This document shows positions 37,101 to 52,100 of a DNA stretch of 64,000 bases, piece after piece. Source of the DNA: Serripes groenlandicus (taxonomy: Eukaryota; Mollusca; Bivalvia; Cardiida; Cardiidae); assembly GCA_031761405.1 (NCBI GenBank), contig JASEVX010000003.1, positions 13,230,510-13,294,509 on the forward strand, written 5' to 3'. How positions within the stretch are numbered: the first letter of the stretch is position 1; every line of letters begins with the position of its first letter. The translations under genes were made by a program, and so were the position numbers. Under the pieces are notes generated by a model. It had not been told where the DNA came from and did not search any database. It saw nothing but the letters and a program-made list of their open reading frames with translations.

Positions 37101-40100
37101 CATTCACAGGAGGATAGCACTGAAAGTACTTATGATGGTTGGTTCCGAGCCAAGATGGTAAGTCTAAATCAGTGGTTCTCTGTGAAAACAAAATGAGCCG
37201 TTCCGCGAGAAAAACCAACAGTGTGGACTCTGTGTAAAGTATCGACCTTAATGTTTGGATCCTTAACATAATGTAATAGGCTTGAACTGATAGCAAATAA
37301 GCAACAGTTTTTGAATAAACACGAATATCGCATATCAGTATGTCAGTAAGTGAAAACGCACATGTAACAACGGACTAATGAACAGATGGACGGACTGCTG
37401 GTCAGACAGACAAAATAGTAAACATCCCCAAGTGTCTTCTTTCTAAAAAAGGGGACAAAGATCTTCCCTCTTTAACAACAGAAGAACTGAAGGGAACAGA
37501 CAACAGCGTTTCTATTAACTGTTAACATTCGTATAACAAAGTTATGTTTTATCCATCCAGGTTGATGTTTGGACTTATGGCCCCTACCTGGTTTTTATCG
37601 ATGTGGATTAGTAACACAGCTACCACTGCCATGATGATTCCTATTGCCAATGCAATACTGTTGCAACTAAAAGACACCGACGACAGATATAAGTCAGGTA
37701 CATAAATATTCCCTTTTTGAAAACATTTTTCTTTTTTTTATTTGATCTCTAACACTTACTTATTTATTTTCCATTTTTTTAAGCTCTCTCTTTCGTTTCT
37801 ATTTGAAAATAACGTCATTGATAAAAGTTAATGAAATGTTATATATTGCTCTGTGAAATGATTACCGGTTAACAACCATGTAATCGAATGATAGACAATC
37901 CTTTTTAACAACCATTCAATTAAATGATAGACAATCCTTCTTAACAACCATGCAATTAAATGGTACATGTAGACAATCCCGGTTAGTTTCCATATAATTG
38001 AATTTTAAATATTCCCGGTTAATTAATTACCGCGCAATGGAAAGGTAGACGATCCCGTTGTTATTAACACGTAATTGTTTTTACGCAAATTGGCATTGCG
38101 ATATGAACGAATCATCAAAAGCATTAAATTATAAAACGGTTTATGTGTGAAGAAACGCTTCAAATATGTGTTAAATCAACATTCTAGCTCAATCCATATA
38201 TATATATATATTATGCATTAGGGAAACCTTTGTCAAATGTTCTCACGAATGAAAAGGATAAACATACTACAGGTTCCGTTAAATTTGTGCAAAACACAAT
38301 TTTAGAATCAGAGTAGACACATTTATTTCTTATTCGATGTGTTAGCAGATAAGTAAGATATAGTTTAAAAGCAATTATCTACAAACTAAATGTTTGCTCA
38401 ATACGTCACAGCTCAAGACTTACTGTCTTGTTATTTTGAACATTAGGCGTATAATTCTAACATAAATATATAATTTGATACAAAGAGTGGAAAGTGAACT
38501 CGCAAAGCATAATTTCAACAATTAAATGATGCAGAGGCGTCAACAAGTAACATATGAGTCGTATCGCGAAATGACCAACATTATAGCATCTGCGTAAAGT
38601 GTCGAACCTGATCCGCCTAAGCATGCCTCGCAGGCTAACCCGGACAGACAGGTTTCACCTCCTGTGGGTATTCTGTTTAAGGAATCATTACTCTATACCT
38701 CTATCCGCCTGAGACGGTATGTGTCGGCCCGGATCAGTCTGCACGGACAAAGCAGGCTGATCTGGTTGATATATTACGCAGACGCCATAATGTTGATCTT
38801 CTCGCGGGACGCCTCATATACCTGTTGGAGGTATCATGCTTATGTATTATATCATGATTTAAATCTGTATTTGTTACACTCTACTATAAATTGCAATATT
38901 TCATTTGTATTGAATTAATGGGAACCAGTGACGTAAATATTGGAAACAAGACCGTCTGTCTTTGTCTTTAATAAGTTTGGCCTTCGTATCATTATACTAC
39001 CAGTGTCGGATGGAACAGATAACAAAGCCCTAGAACTTGATGAAATAGAGATGGCAGAAACCAAAGATACAAAACCACAAGCAGTGAATGGTGAATCGAA
39101 TAAATGCCTGAGTGAAAAGTCGCCAACTGGAAGGAAAGACGATACGGCTGACACTAGTGAGAACATTGAGCCTGATTTAAGGTAATGCCTTTGTCCAACA
39201 ACAAAACACACACCTTTACGCCTGATTTAAGGTAATGCCTTTGTCCAACAACAAAACACACACCTTTACGCCTGATTTAAGGTAATGCCTTTGTCCTGCA
39301 CCAACCCGATAAACAACATAAATATGCCCGATGTAAGGCAATTCAGTAGAGCAACCACATTCGTAAATACGACTGATATAAGATATGATTTAATCGAGAA
39401 TCCTTATAACACAAATAACAAAGTCTGATAACGGTAATGCCTCAGATCGTCCAGATAATAGACATACCTACGACTGATTTAAGGTAATACATTCGACCAA
39501 TTCGATAAGACACACAACTTTGCCTCGTATAGGTAATACATTCGACTAACCACAACTAATTATCCATGTTAAACTATAATTTATTCAACACACAATATAA
39601 CACACATAACGTAATTCATTCGATTCGATCGACCCAAATAATACGCATAATTGCGCCTTTTTTATGGCGATATATTCGACTTATTTGAGACTTGAAACAC
39701 GCAAGTACGCCTTATAAGTTAATTCATTCAATTGACCTTATAATACACATAACTACGCCTGATGTAAGGTCATGCATTCGGCAAACCCGATAAGACACAT
39801 AACTACGCCTGATAACGGTTATGCATACGATCTACCCGATAACACATATATTAAAGCCCGATATAAGGTAACTTATACGACCGATCTGATACACACATAA
39901 CTACGCCCGATATAAGGTAATGAATTCGACTAATAAGATAACAAACAAACACATACACATAATTACGCCTTCTTTAACGTAACACATTCGACAATTACGA
40001 TAACACACAACTCATACAACTCCGTCTGGTTTAAGGTAATGCATTCAACCAATCTGATAAGACATCTATCTAAGACCGATGTAATTTAATGTTTTCGACC

Positions 40101-43100
40101 AATCTGATAACACACACACATACAACTTCGCCTGCTTTAAGGTTATATGTTCGACCAACAGGATACCACACACAACTAAACCTGATTTAAAGTACTGATG
40201 CGACCAACCCGATAACACACCCAATAATGCCTGGTTAAGGTAACACATGCAATACAATCGAAATCAGACAAAACTACGCCTGATTTGGCTGTGTGAAGTT
40301 AGCTAAACATACGACATTCGACATTCGACATTAAAAAAATACGAATGTCGTGCTGGCACGACATTGGAAATTGGACATACAAAAATGTGCCAGCACGACA
40401 TTCGGTTTTTTTTTTCAACTTTTGAATTAGGCTAAATGTCCAATGTCGTGCTAATACGACATTCGTTTTTTTTTAAGTATTCATTTTTGAATGTCCAATG
40501 TCGTTCCAGCACGACATTCGCTTTTTTCAACTTTTGAATGTCTAATGTCGTGCTAGCACGACATTCGTTTTTTTTTTTTTTTTTTTTTTTTGAATGTCCA
40601 CGACATTCGTGTTTTTTTTCAACTTTTGAATGTCGAATGTCCAACATTCAATTTTTTGAAGTTTTAATTTTTTAATGTCCAATGTCGTGCCAGAACGACA
40701 TTCGTTTTTGAATGTCCAATGTCCAATGTCGTGCCAGCAAGACATTCATTTTTGAATGTCCAATGTCCAATGTCTTGCCAGCACGACATTCATATGTTAT
40801 CTTTCAGAATCACACTACTGCATAGATGTTTTTCTAATCTATTCTCCGGACTCTGTGTGTATTTAATAACTTTCAGAAAGGCTGATTGAACGAACGGTAA
40901 ACAGAGTAGAGTGCTAGTCATCTACGTTTATATTAAGGGGGTCGAGTCCCGGTAGCTCAGTCGGTAACGACGCGGGCTGTCATTCCAGGGGTTGTGAGTT
41001 TGAATCCCGACTCGGCCAACTTTCTTTTCGACGTTTGACAAAAGTCATTGCGACATGCGTCATTTGTCTTCCACCAATGGGCTAAGTGTATGTGGAAAAG
41101 CAGCCAGTTGCTTGGGAAGATTGTTGTGTGGAGTACTGGTGAGAGAAAACCAGGAAACACATGAGTAGGTGAACTGGCCGCCGTGATATGACTGAGAAAC
41201 TGTTAAAAACGGCGTTAAACCCCAATCAATCAATCGATTATGTTAAGGGAATGAATATAAGTTGCTAACTAGCTATACAACTGATTCAGTAATTCTTTGG
41301 TCAGCTTTTTTTTAATTGCTGGTTGCCTTGTCAGATTGCTGATTTTTTAGTTTTCACTTTCCGTTGAACTTTCCTCCTCTATAGACAGAATTTTACACCT
41401 TTGCATCAGATGAATTATAAAAATAACTCATTGGCGAAAAGGATATTAAAACATATTGTTTTCCAACACAGTTTTAAAAATGTGTTCAAGTTTGTATTCC
41501 CAACTTTCACGATTTTATAGATGTTTTTAAAGTAAACTGTTAATAACCGCAGTGGTCGACTGCTTTGTGTCAGAGATTTGAACCGGGCATATCGGGTTCA
41601 ATCCCGGCTCTCGACCGTCAAAGTGGCGTGCCATTGTGCAAGTAACATTCCCTAGCCTAGTGCTGGTTTGTTTACCCAGGATAATGAATAAGCGCTCTAT
41701 CGCCGTGATATAACTGAAATAATGTTAAAAACGGCGTATAACGGGAATAAATGAAATTAATTGCAACATTCTTATTGGGGGAACGGTACATTTATTTCCA
41801 GAGAAAATATAACGACTGATGATGATACTCCAGCGTTTCTACGACTCTGCAAGGCCTTATCGTTGTGTATAGCATACGCGGCTAACTGTGGGGGTATTGG
41901 CAGTCTGACAGGAACAGGACCCAACCTTGTCTTTAAGGGACAACTCGATCTGTAAGTCACTTCATTTTTGTTTATTTTAATTGGTCCGATGAGAACAGGG
42001 AGGGTCAAACATCGTCTTTAAAGGAGACACATCGATCAGTAAATCCGTTCATTTTACATTTTAAATGATATGATAGAAACAGGGCTACACATTGTCTTTA
42101 AGGGACAACTCGACGCGTACATAACTTCTGGTCTGAATTGGAAGGCCAACAATACTGATTGATTTTGTGTGTGTTTTACGCCGCATTCCACATATTTTCA
42201 GTTTATTAACGGCGTTTCCTGGGTAACATTCCAGTACTACTGGTCCAATTGTCCGGACACCAGCCAGTCAGTCAGTCTTAATGCTAAGCCCGCGATCATG
42301 AGCGCCAACTAGGGCAGCCATTACTACCATTTTTAAAGTATTTGGTATGACCCGACCGGGGATCGAACCCGCGACCTCCCACACCCGAGGTGACGCTCTA
42401 CCACCACACCACAGAGGCGGTTAAATTAATCTTTAATGGACTCTTAAATATGTAAATCCCTTTATTTTAGCTTCTAAATTGTCTGAAAGGGACCGGGAGG
42501 AGCAACCGCTGTTGGTAAACGTAGCTACAACTTGAGTAAACGTAGAACAACGTGGCTAAAACGTGATCAAACGTGACAAAACGTGATCAAACGTGACAAA
42601 ACGTGATCAAACTTGACAAAACGTGAAGTGGATATTTTAATTTTGGACATGTTCAAAATTCGCTCACGTTTCCCAACAACGTACTATAACGTGACGAGAA
42701 CGTGATACAGCGTAGTATAACAAAGCAGAAACGTAGCAAAAACGTAATATAACGTGAACATAGCCGGTTGATACGTTCTGTTGCGTTTGCCGACACGTTG
42801 TACTGCGATATGCTACGTTATGGGCTCTTTGCTACCATGTTTCTCGTGCCGCGTTATGACACGCTGTGTCACGCTATGATACGCTGTAACACGGTGTACT
42901 ACGTTATGAGCTGCGTTATGCTTTGGTGTTTTACGTTGTACAACGTTGTGCTACGAGTTGGTACGTTGTGGTACGCTATATATGATACGCTCTGTCGCGT
43001 CAATGGATTGTAATAATTTCATCAGTCTTGGAAGAGGGTCATCAATGCGTGACGCGTTTCAAATGTACGTAGTTGCAACGTTGCATCAGCGAGGCATTAC

Positions 43101-46100
43101 GAAACACAGCGTGGATCACGTGTGGGCAACGAGGCGACAGCGTTGCAACAATGAGACATAACCCGACTTTAATATTCGTTGTCACCTTTAAAGTGTGTCA
43201 CAACGGGAATACAACGAAGCGACAGCGTGGCTAGCACGTGGCTAGGGCCGTGGCAACAACGTGGCACATCGTGGCTACTTGCTAAAATTTCCAAATCGTG
43301 GGTGTAAATACGGGGCACAACGGCGAGGCCAAAACGTGACACTATAACTGGGGCATAAGAGACAACTCCATTGATAGATCACTCAATTTCAGTTTTAAAT
43401 ACAGACAGGGACTAATCATGACTTGAAAGGGTCAACTGGATCAGCAAATGAGCCGTCCCGCTACAAAACCAACATTGTGGACTCTGCATAAAGTATCGTC
43501 CAGGGTCAGCCGCACAGGCTTACCCGGATAAACACTTTTCGCCTCCAGTGGATTTTCTGTTTCATGAATCATTACTCCATACCTCTATGCCCCTGAGACG
43601 GAATGCGTCGGTTCGGATCAGTCTGCGCGGACTGCACAGGCAGATCAGGTCGATACATTATGCATAGGCCATACTGTTGGTTTTCTCGTGGGTCGGCTCA
43701 TTATTCTCTCCATTCAATGTTTGAAATGGTCTGATGAGGACAGCATCCAACATCGACTCGATGGGACATCTCGATTAGTTATTAAGGTTAACTTAGATTT
43801 TTATATGCTAATGATCTAATATAGCCATTGTCGTTACAGCATTTACAGGATCAATAAATTCCTTCATTTTATATGTAAACTTGTCTTTAACCCTTTCCCA
43901 CCTGCAGACGCATTCTAACGCATCTGCAGCAGACGGCTTTTTGAAAACATAGTGACAAAAGAAGAAATTGCACAAAACGTGCAATTTCTCCTTTTGCCAC
44001 AATGTTTTCCACTTTTTGTCATAGGTTATCCATTCAGTTATAGAGATTTTCCATTTGTTGACAAAATATGTTCAAAGTCATCTGCTGCAGAATTGTCGTA
44101 TGGGGGAAAGGGTTAAGGGCCTGTGAGGGTCCAACATTGTCTTTACGAGACCATTTGTTCAGTAGATATACATGCCTTCATTTCAAATGTTAAATGGTCT
44201 GATAGGGATAGGCTTATCAATGTTTTTTAAGGGTCATCCTAATTAGTAAGTCCCTTCATTTTAGATTTTAAATAGTCTGATAGGACAGGGTGGGCCAGAC
44301 CATGTTTTTAAGGGACATTCTTATAAGTAAGTCCCTTCATTTTGAATAGTCTGATAGGACAGTACGGGTCAAACCATATTTTTAAGGGACATCTTAATTA
44401 GTAAGTCCCTTCATTTTAAATTTTAAATAGTCTGATAGGACAGGATGGGCCAAACCATGTTTTTAAGGGACATCTTTAAGTAAGTCCCCTCATTTTCAAT
44501 AGTCTGATAGGACAGGGTGTGCCAAATCATGTTTTTAAGGGACATCTTATTTAGTAAGTCCCTTCATTTTCAATAGTCGGACACGAGAGGGTGGGAAAAA
44601 CCATTTTAGATATAGTTACATTTATCTGCATTTGAGTATTCTGTGTTTCACAAGCTTTTTACAATCGTGGAACTTAAAGTTAGGGTTGATAGAAGGAATA
44701 TATTGCTTTGGGTTGAAGGGACGAAATTTTATGTTTAGTCTAAAGTTAGTTATCTCCCTTTATTATAAAGATTTAAAATTTCCTCCATTCCAGATTAACA
44801 TAATAACTGTATTATTAAAACGGCGTTTACTAATTAAGAAACACGGTTAACAAACGTTCAGGGTAATTGGTTTAATTGGAAGGTTTCCGTCCGTAAGCTT
44901 ACATAGAGTTTAACAACACAGACTTCTGGTAGCTCCTTTTGTCATGTTTTGCCCTTCACAGAGATAAACTAAGTGAATTATAACTGCGGTGTATTCATCA
45001 TCTAACGGTGGATACTGAAACAGAGGCCGAAGTGTTGTCAGTCTTTCAGTATCAATGAGCAATGAGATATTAAAAAGTTCTATCATCAATAATCAAACAC
45101 GATTAGATATTTTTTCAGTAATTATGGAATTGATTTCTCACAAGATATTGCATGATTGTGACGAGTTTCACTAAGAATAAAGGATGACTGACAACCAAAC
45201 GATACAAACCGACAGTATGTACGCAGAGGTTCATCTTCGTAGTTTCCTTCTGCACGTTGAATTGTCGCATTTTCAAATACGCAACCTTTCAGACAAAAAA
45301 GTCGTTGCTCTGCGATAAGCGTAGTCTGACCTGACTCTATACTGTTTGATTATTGGTCATAGAATGTTCAAGTAGACTTTTGTAAAGCAGTACCCATTTT
45401 GATAATTATCATTGATTCGCATTCAAGTTTGGTTCTCACATCATACAATTACTGAAAAGCTGGTTTTCGAGCACCACATTGAACACAACCATTACGCGAC
45501 AGTTCATTAATAATTGATTGAGATTTATTGCTGTTTTCGACGGCGTGTTAGTTACATCAAGGCTGTAAGTTTATCTCGACGACATATAAGGAAAATTGTA
45601 TCGTTTGCGAATGTTTAATAATAATAGGAAAATGTTAAATCAATTTCTACACTTTTTTATTCTTAATATTTTCATCCGTTATTTGTTTGTTATATTGCGG
45701 TTTTACGCCGTTTTCAACATTATTTAAGTTATATCAAGGCGACAGTTCACTTATTCATGATACCTTGATCAACCATCATCCATAATAAACAACCTGTCAA
45801 AAAGAGCGATATGCAATGTTTGCCAAACATAAGACATCTTAAACACGAATATTCAAAATGCATTACGGAGCAAATACGGTTTAATACATGTAACAAAAGC
45901 ACATACAGATACTTCGACTTACACTGATTCATTATAACGAATTGAGATTGAGAATATAAGTTTTTACATTTTCAAAAAAATCGTGACATTTCACGAATGA
46001 GCATCTTATCTATTACGACAACTTACCAGATAATCGTTTAAATATTTGACAGCAACACTAATTATAAGTTTGACAGCACAACATGTGCAATGATCGTGAC

Positions 46101-49100
46101 AAACAAAGATAAACCCACGCATTTACACTCGCGACAGTCTTGTTTTAATATTGAATGTGTGTTCACATTTCATTTGCTTTGTGGTAAAGGCATCTGTCAG
46201 GGGAGAAGGCGTTTAAGGTTCAAGTCGTACGAAATGCTTTGATAATATTAGTATTTTGTTGATGCTGTATTTATTTTAGAAAAACAAGACTGTTTGCTTT
46301 ATTGATAATTGACCGATATGGTGCATTGCATTTTAAAATCAGAACCTAACACATGAACTAATTTCGTGGACAGTCAAACAATGATAGCGAAACACTCAAT
46401 AGAACAGTAACGTTAGTTAACATAGCAATTTGGACTAATCGAATTCCAGCTACTCAACAAATAAACAGTGGGGCAGAGATAGAGCGTCAGTCTACCTATA
46501 AAAGTTCCTCGGTTCGAATACTATGATGAGATGTATCTGCATTTGACAAGTTTCCCTATAAATTACAACAAACTTAGCTAGGAAGACTCCGGGAATCAGA
46601 CATAAAGCGTAATTATATAAGTCGAAGGCTTGTTTCTCAATCGATGTAAATAGTTAAAAATATATTAAAAATAGTTTTAATCAAAACAAACTACAATGTT
46701 ATAAACGTTACGGTTACTGCAGTATTATCTTTAAAGTCAATACCTTAAGCTAATATAACTTTTAAATGAACGCACAAACACATATTTCTTTCACATGAAC
46801 TACGTTGTTCAGTTTAGTAATAGAAACGCGCCGTCTGACCAGGTTTTGTTGGCTGATAAACAGTTTCATATTGTTCCAAGGCAACACTCGAATCACATTT
46901 AAAATTCAGCATTGAAAAGATAACGTCTTGCTCTCGCAAATCCATGCTTGGTGTATGTCTCGTGTAGATAAAGATAACAACGGTAATCTGCAGTAAGTCA
47001 TAGAAGGGTTCGAGCAACTTCTGTAAAACTATATCTTCTTGGATGCGTATCTTTTAGCATGGATACCTCGTCAGTTTCTTCCATACATGTAATTATTACG
47101 CTAAGCACCGCTCATCGACATCTAATTATCTTGATCACGACGATTGGTGCATTCAAGGATTAAACTGTCTGATATTGATCTCGACTTCATATCTATTTTC
47201 GTGATTAAACGTACGGAGTAGTGATATGTGACCTTGCTCTAAGATAAAAAATGTTTGAAGAGGGGCAATACTTAACAGAAGAGTGTGCAAACTGATAATA
47301 AAGCATACGACGCCCTGAACAAATACTCCGACATCACATGAACTCTAATCTGCGATGTTAAAACACAGACGATCCCGACCAGCCGACATCCCTCCGTTTG
47401 ATAGTAATTGCAATTAGATACAATACTGTTGAAGTTTGGTTTCCTTGTGGTAAAGTGGCATATTATTACTTTAATACAAAGAGAGCTATGTTATGACATG
47501 AATATCTATATTAGGTCTATTACCATACGCTCAGAAACGTAAGAGCAATCGGGTCAAAAAACAAAATGAGTACTGTTTGAAAGGACTGAATTCTGCGGCC
47601 CGGACATTGTCAACAGTTTAGGGGTTTGTTGAGACACTTTGCTTGTAATAATCAACAGCTTTCATTTCATTTACGTCTTCTGGACCCATTAACTACTATG
47701 TCATAACTAAGGTGTTAAAAGGTGATATAATTAGGATGATCATGGTCCTGTTGATTTTAATATCTGCATGTGGATACATGTACTTGATATATGTACTTTT
47801 ATTCTGACGCAATTGGTATATATTTAAATTAAACCATGATGAAAATGCAGTACACGTCAGTGTCTCTATTGATATTTAACACTGTGTTCAATTGTGAGTT
47901 TACAATTTGTGGTCACCTGAGCATTGCAATGTATATGTCACATTGTTTAACCTAGAAACCTGTACTTTGGAATATTTGTACAATGAGATGACTCACTCAC
48001 CTCAGTGCAATCATCACTGTACGTTCTAGAGCGATTTAGCAATCAATGCTGAAAGTGTAGCGCAAATGAGTTGGAGATCGAACATTATTGTATATATGCC
48101 TATATTTGTATAAATTGAACAATTTGGCAAATAGAGGAATTGTTCATTATGAGCATTTTTGTGTTGGTTTTTGCTCACAATGTTTTTCAAAGCAGTTTAA
48201 ATAATCCTAAATGTGAAGTAACTTCATTAAACAAACCTGTTTAATACCAGACATCATCAAAACCAACCACCAAACAAATGGATACTTTAGTTTTCTTTCC
48301 TTTCTATGATAATTTAGTCATTTTCTCTGACAAAATATTATAATTCAGAGAAAAAAGATGTTGCATCTGAGAAGTTGGTAGCATGATCTCCATAGAGTTC
48401 AGTTGCAAACATTGGGAATAGAGGAACTTCTGTTTGATCGTTTTCTTAAATAGGTATGCTGCAGACGCAGCAAAAATCACAGGGAAATTTCATCCATTAG
48501 CAAAGGTGTATTAAAGATGACCAAGTAAAACCTGTTACGTTCACCTCTATAACTGCATCAATACCTTCCACATGCAGCTCCTTGAGTGTCAACAAGATTT
48601 TTCTTCAATTTTGCATAGTGACTTAGTTCTTGATAGGATTTCTTTTTGTGGTTTTACACCAATTTCAACATTATTTCAGTTACTTATTCATGCATGCTGG
48701 GTAAACACTCTAGGTTTTGAAACGTGAATTGTCCAAGGGCATCATGCCGGTCGTGACTGAAGATCAAACCCAAGACATGCAGTTTGAAATCTCCGACAAT
48801 AACCACTCGGCCACAACGGATTCCTGTTTCGGAAGAGACATAATCTATTTTGAACAAAGCACTGATGTCATCAGTTGAGAAAAATATTCTGACACAAGGT
48901 TTCAGCATGCTTAATTCGAAAATGTGGTTTTTAAAGTGTACAAAATATGTTATTTTAGTACGGCCTAGAGACCTGCTGGTGATGAACATGTGAAAACCCA
49001 AACATTTAGCTTACATAAAACCAAGACAAACATTCTAATAAAGTTCCATCGTTCTTGAGCTAAAACGTAGGTCTATCGAGTGCCAACTAGATTTTTCTTA

Positions 49101-52100
49101 AATTTGGTATGGCCTTATTTTGAACACATCAGGACCCATTTAAAACGTAACTTAAATATCACCCAGACAAATATTCTGGCAAACTAACATTATTCTACTG
49201 TCAAATGATGGAGCTTTACTCAAATTTATCCGCACCAGAGGGCACTTTTATTGAAAACCGCAAGGCCTACACCGAGATACGGCTTGTTACTTTGCAGGAT
49301 TTTCTACACGATCGCCACTAAAGAGCCTTCGGCGCTTCGATTATAATATTTTTTCAGGCATACATGTAGTTTGTACGGTTTTATATTTATAAACTTAGAA
49401 TTGTGATCGCATTGAATTCCTGTAACGGCATCACATAAACATCATAAAAGTAAATTAGCATAAAACTAGTTGCCATAGAGTGCTTGTTTTCGGTCAAAAT
49501 ATACAGCTAGAACCAAACTTCATGTATATGGACATTGGATGCTCTGTTTAGACTGTACCCGTATTGCTAGACGTGGTTCATGTCCTGTATACACTTACAT
49601 CGAGACCGCAGTTCCACTCATACTTTAAATAATCTGTTATATACTTACAGGGAGTACGAAAAGTACGGGCTCGAATCCCCGGTCACGTTTGCCAACTGGA
49701 TGGGTTTCGGTGTACCGACCAGCGCAGTTTTGTTGGTATTAGTCTGGGTATGGTTGCAGATTATGTTTATACGCTGTGGGTATGTATATATGTGACGCAC
49801 ATTAAATAAGGGGGCACAGTGAGTGGATCGACATCATAGAAAACAAAGGCAGTTCTGATTGTTGATAAAGTATCTATTAGATAATACCAAAATGATTTCT
49901 TCTTCATTTTATTGAAAATGGACAAATTGTATGTCCTCGATTAAACACTTCATTACAACTAGAGTTTTATGTATTTTATGAGAAAGAATGTGTCACTTAA
50001 AAGTGGACACCCGTTTTTAGCATTCTGTTTGGCTGAATCGGCCCAGTTTGGTACACCTTATTCATACGTTCAATTATCTTTATTTCGTATATATCATGTT
50101 CAAGCAGCAATCGATTCGTTCACTCGATTGTCTGCTCGTCGTCTTGCCTTTATATCTGTAATTTATTGATTTAATCCTCAACTATTTTACAGAGAATGCT
50201 GTGGAGGCAATGACAAAGAACGAGACAGAAAAGTGAAGGCAGTCATCAGTAAAGAGTATGACAAACTCGGACCAATCACGTATGCATTTTTAAATATTGC
50301 TTTGTAGGACAGAACAATGTCAATTATTTTGTCTGCGGCGTCTTCATTTTATGTTTTGTTAGGATTATGCCCTTTGTAGATTTACAATTGGCAGGTTGGT
50401 TTTTGTGATAGACTTGGGTAGCCATAGATTACAATATTTCACGTTGGTTATGTATATCAAACACAATACACAGCGTGTACACATTTACATAAGTCTCTAA
50501 ATATGAAACATGCTTTAACCGACATATCTGTTGTTAATGGACAGGGAGTAAGCTTGGTAACAATGTGCCGTAATTGCATTTTTCAAATCGAGGTATGTAT
50601 AACATTGGAGAGAGGAGTCGTGGTAAAATGATGTCTAACTGTTAGACATGCCCGTATCAGCCATTGAATGAGGACACCCAATCCTGGTCCTTAATAAAAT
50701 AACTTAAAGTTTTAATAAAGTTACTAATGTTTAAGACTAGCTATATACAACAAGTAGTTTATGCAGGTTACTGGATCAAATTTAAGCCAGGCCTTAGTTT
50801 CGGTTGATCGTCTTGTCAATTATTCTTTTCAATTCGATTGTTATGGCAATAGAAGTGCGGTATATTTCTTCACCAATATTTTCTCAATATAATTACCAAC
50901 AAATGTCACTAAGGGTATGGACTATTTAATTTGTATTCATTATTAGTATTATACGTAGGCCATATTAGACGGCAACACGACGAATTCAAAATGCATAGTG
51001 GTCATGCAAAAAGCAAAAATTGAACATATTATGTTTTTTGTAGGTAGCATTAATAGGTCATTTTATTATGTAGGTTTAGACTGGCAGCAGTATTAGGTCA
51101 TTTTCTTAATATATTTTAACAGGGAGGATTATTGAGTCATTATGATTTTACAGATTTGGATTGGAAACCTTATTGGGCCATGTATTTTTATATATTTGGA
51201 CAGGCAGCCGTTATATATAATTCTATTTATAGGTTTCGACAAGGAGCATATTTATATAATTGCATTGATAAGTTTGAACAGGGAAGGTATATGGTTCATT
51301 TTATTTTACAGGTTTTGACAGGGAGCAGTGTAAGGACATTTTATATCACAGTTTTACATAGAGAACAGTATTATGCCTTTTTATTTCATAGGTTTGAACA
51401 GGTGGCAGTATTATTTCAATCTATTTTATAGGTTTGAACAGGGCATGGGCAGTAATTAGTCATTGTATTTCATAAATTCGGACCGTTAGCAGTATAAATA
51501 ATTTTATTCTACATGTTCGGGCAGGTAGCATTATTGGGTAGTTTTTGACATGACTCAGTTTTATGTCATTGTATCTGACAGGTTTGGATAGGGAGCAGTA
51601 TTTGGTTCGTTCATATAAGAGGTTCAGACAGGGAGCAGTATTAGGTTTGTTCATCTTAAAGGTTCGGACAGAGCGCCATTTTAGGTTCTTTCATCGTACA
51701 TGTGTGGACAGGGAGCAGTAGTAGGTTCTTTCCTCTGACATGTTTGGACAGGAAGCAGTATTTGGATATTTCACCTGACATGTTTAGATAAGGAGCAGTA
51801 TCAGGTTCTTTTATCTGACATGTTTGGATAGGGAGAAGTATTAGGTTCTTTCATCTTACAGGTTCGGACAGGGAGCAGTATTAGGTTCTTTCATCTTACA
51901 GGTTCGGACAAGGGGCAGTATAAGGTTCTTTCATCTTACAGGTTCGAACAGAGAGCAGTATTAGGTTCGTTCATTTTACATGTTCGGACAGGGAGCAGTA
52001 TTTGTCACTTTATCTTACAGGTTTGGAAAGAGAATATATTCATGTCATTTAATTTACAGGTTTCGAAAGGTAACATAATACTAATGACATTTTATCTTAC

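Larger units (their letters stand above)
41925..44620 (+). repeat. Interrupted array of exon 6 5' splice site
   Basis: The exon 6 end 'cttgtctttaagggacaactcgat' region with donor gtaagt and following intron (cacttcatttt..tctgataggacaggg) recurs at about 42000, 42085, 42425, 43360, 43710 and 43840, then as five to six close copies at 44118-44600 that keep 'agtaagtcccttcatttt'. A SINE, an ACGT-rich block and two MITEs sit inside the array. Confidence 0.8.
44621..49650. other. Distal part of intron 6
   Basis: About 5 kb between the exon 6 donor array and exon 7. Holds a family-3 SINE and SINE fragments; the rest is AT-rich unique sequence with no exon recognised. Confidence 0.5.

Noticed and set aside
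48684..49001. 105-codon minus-strand frame in intron 6
   Set aside because: Its 3' half is a decayed SINE (tRNA-like head and tail); no conserved domain.
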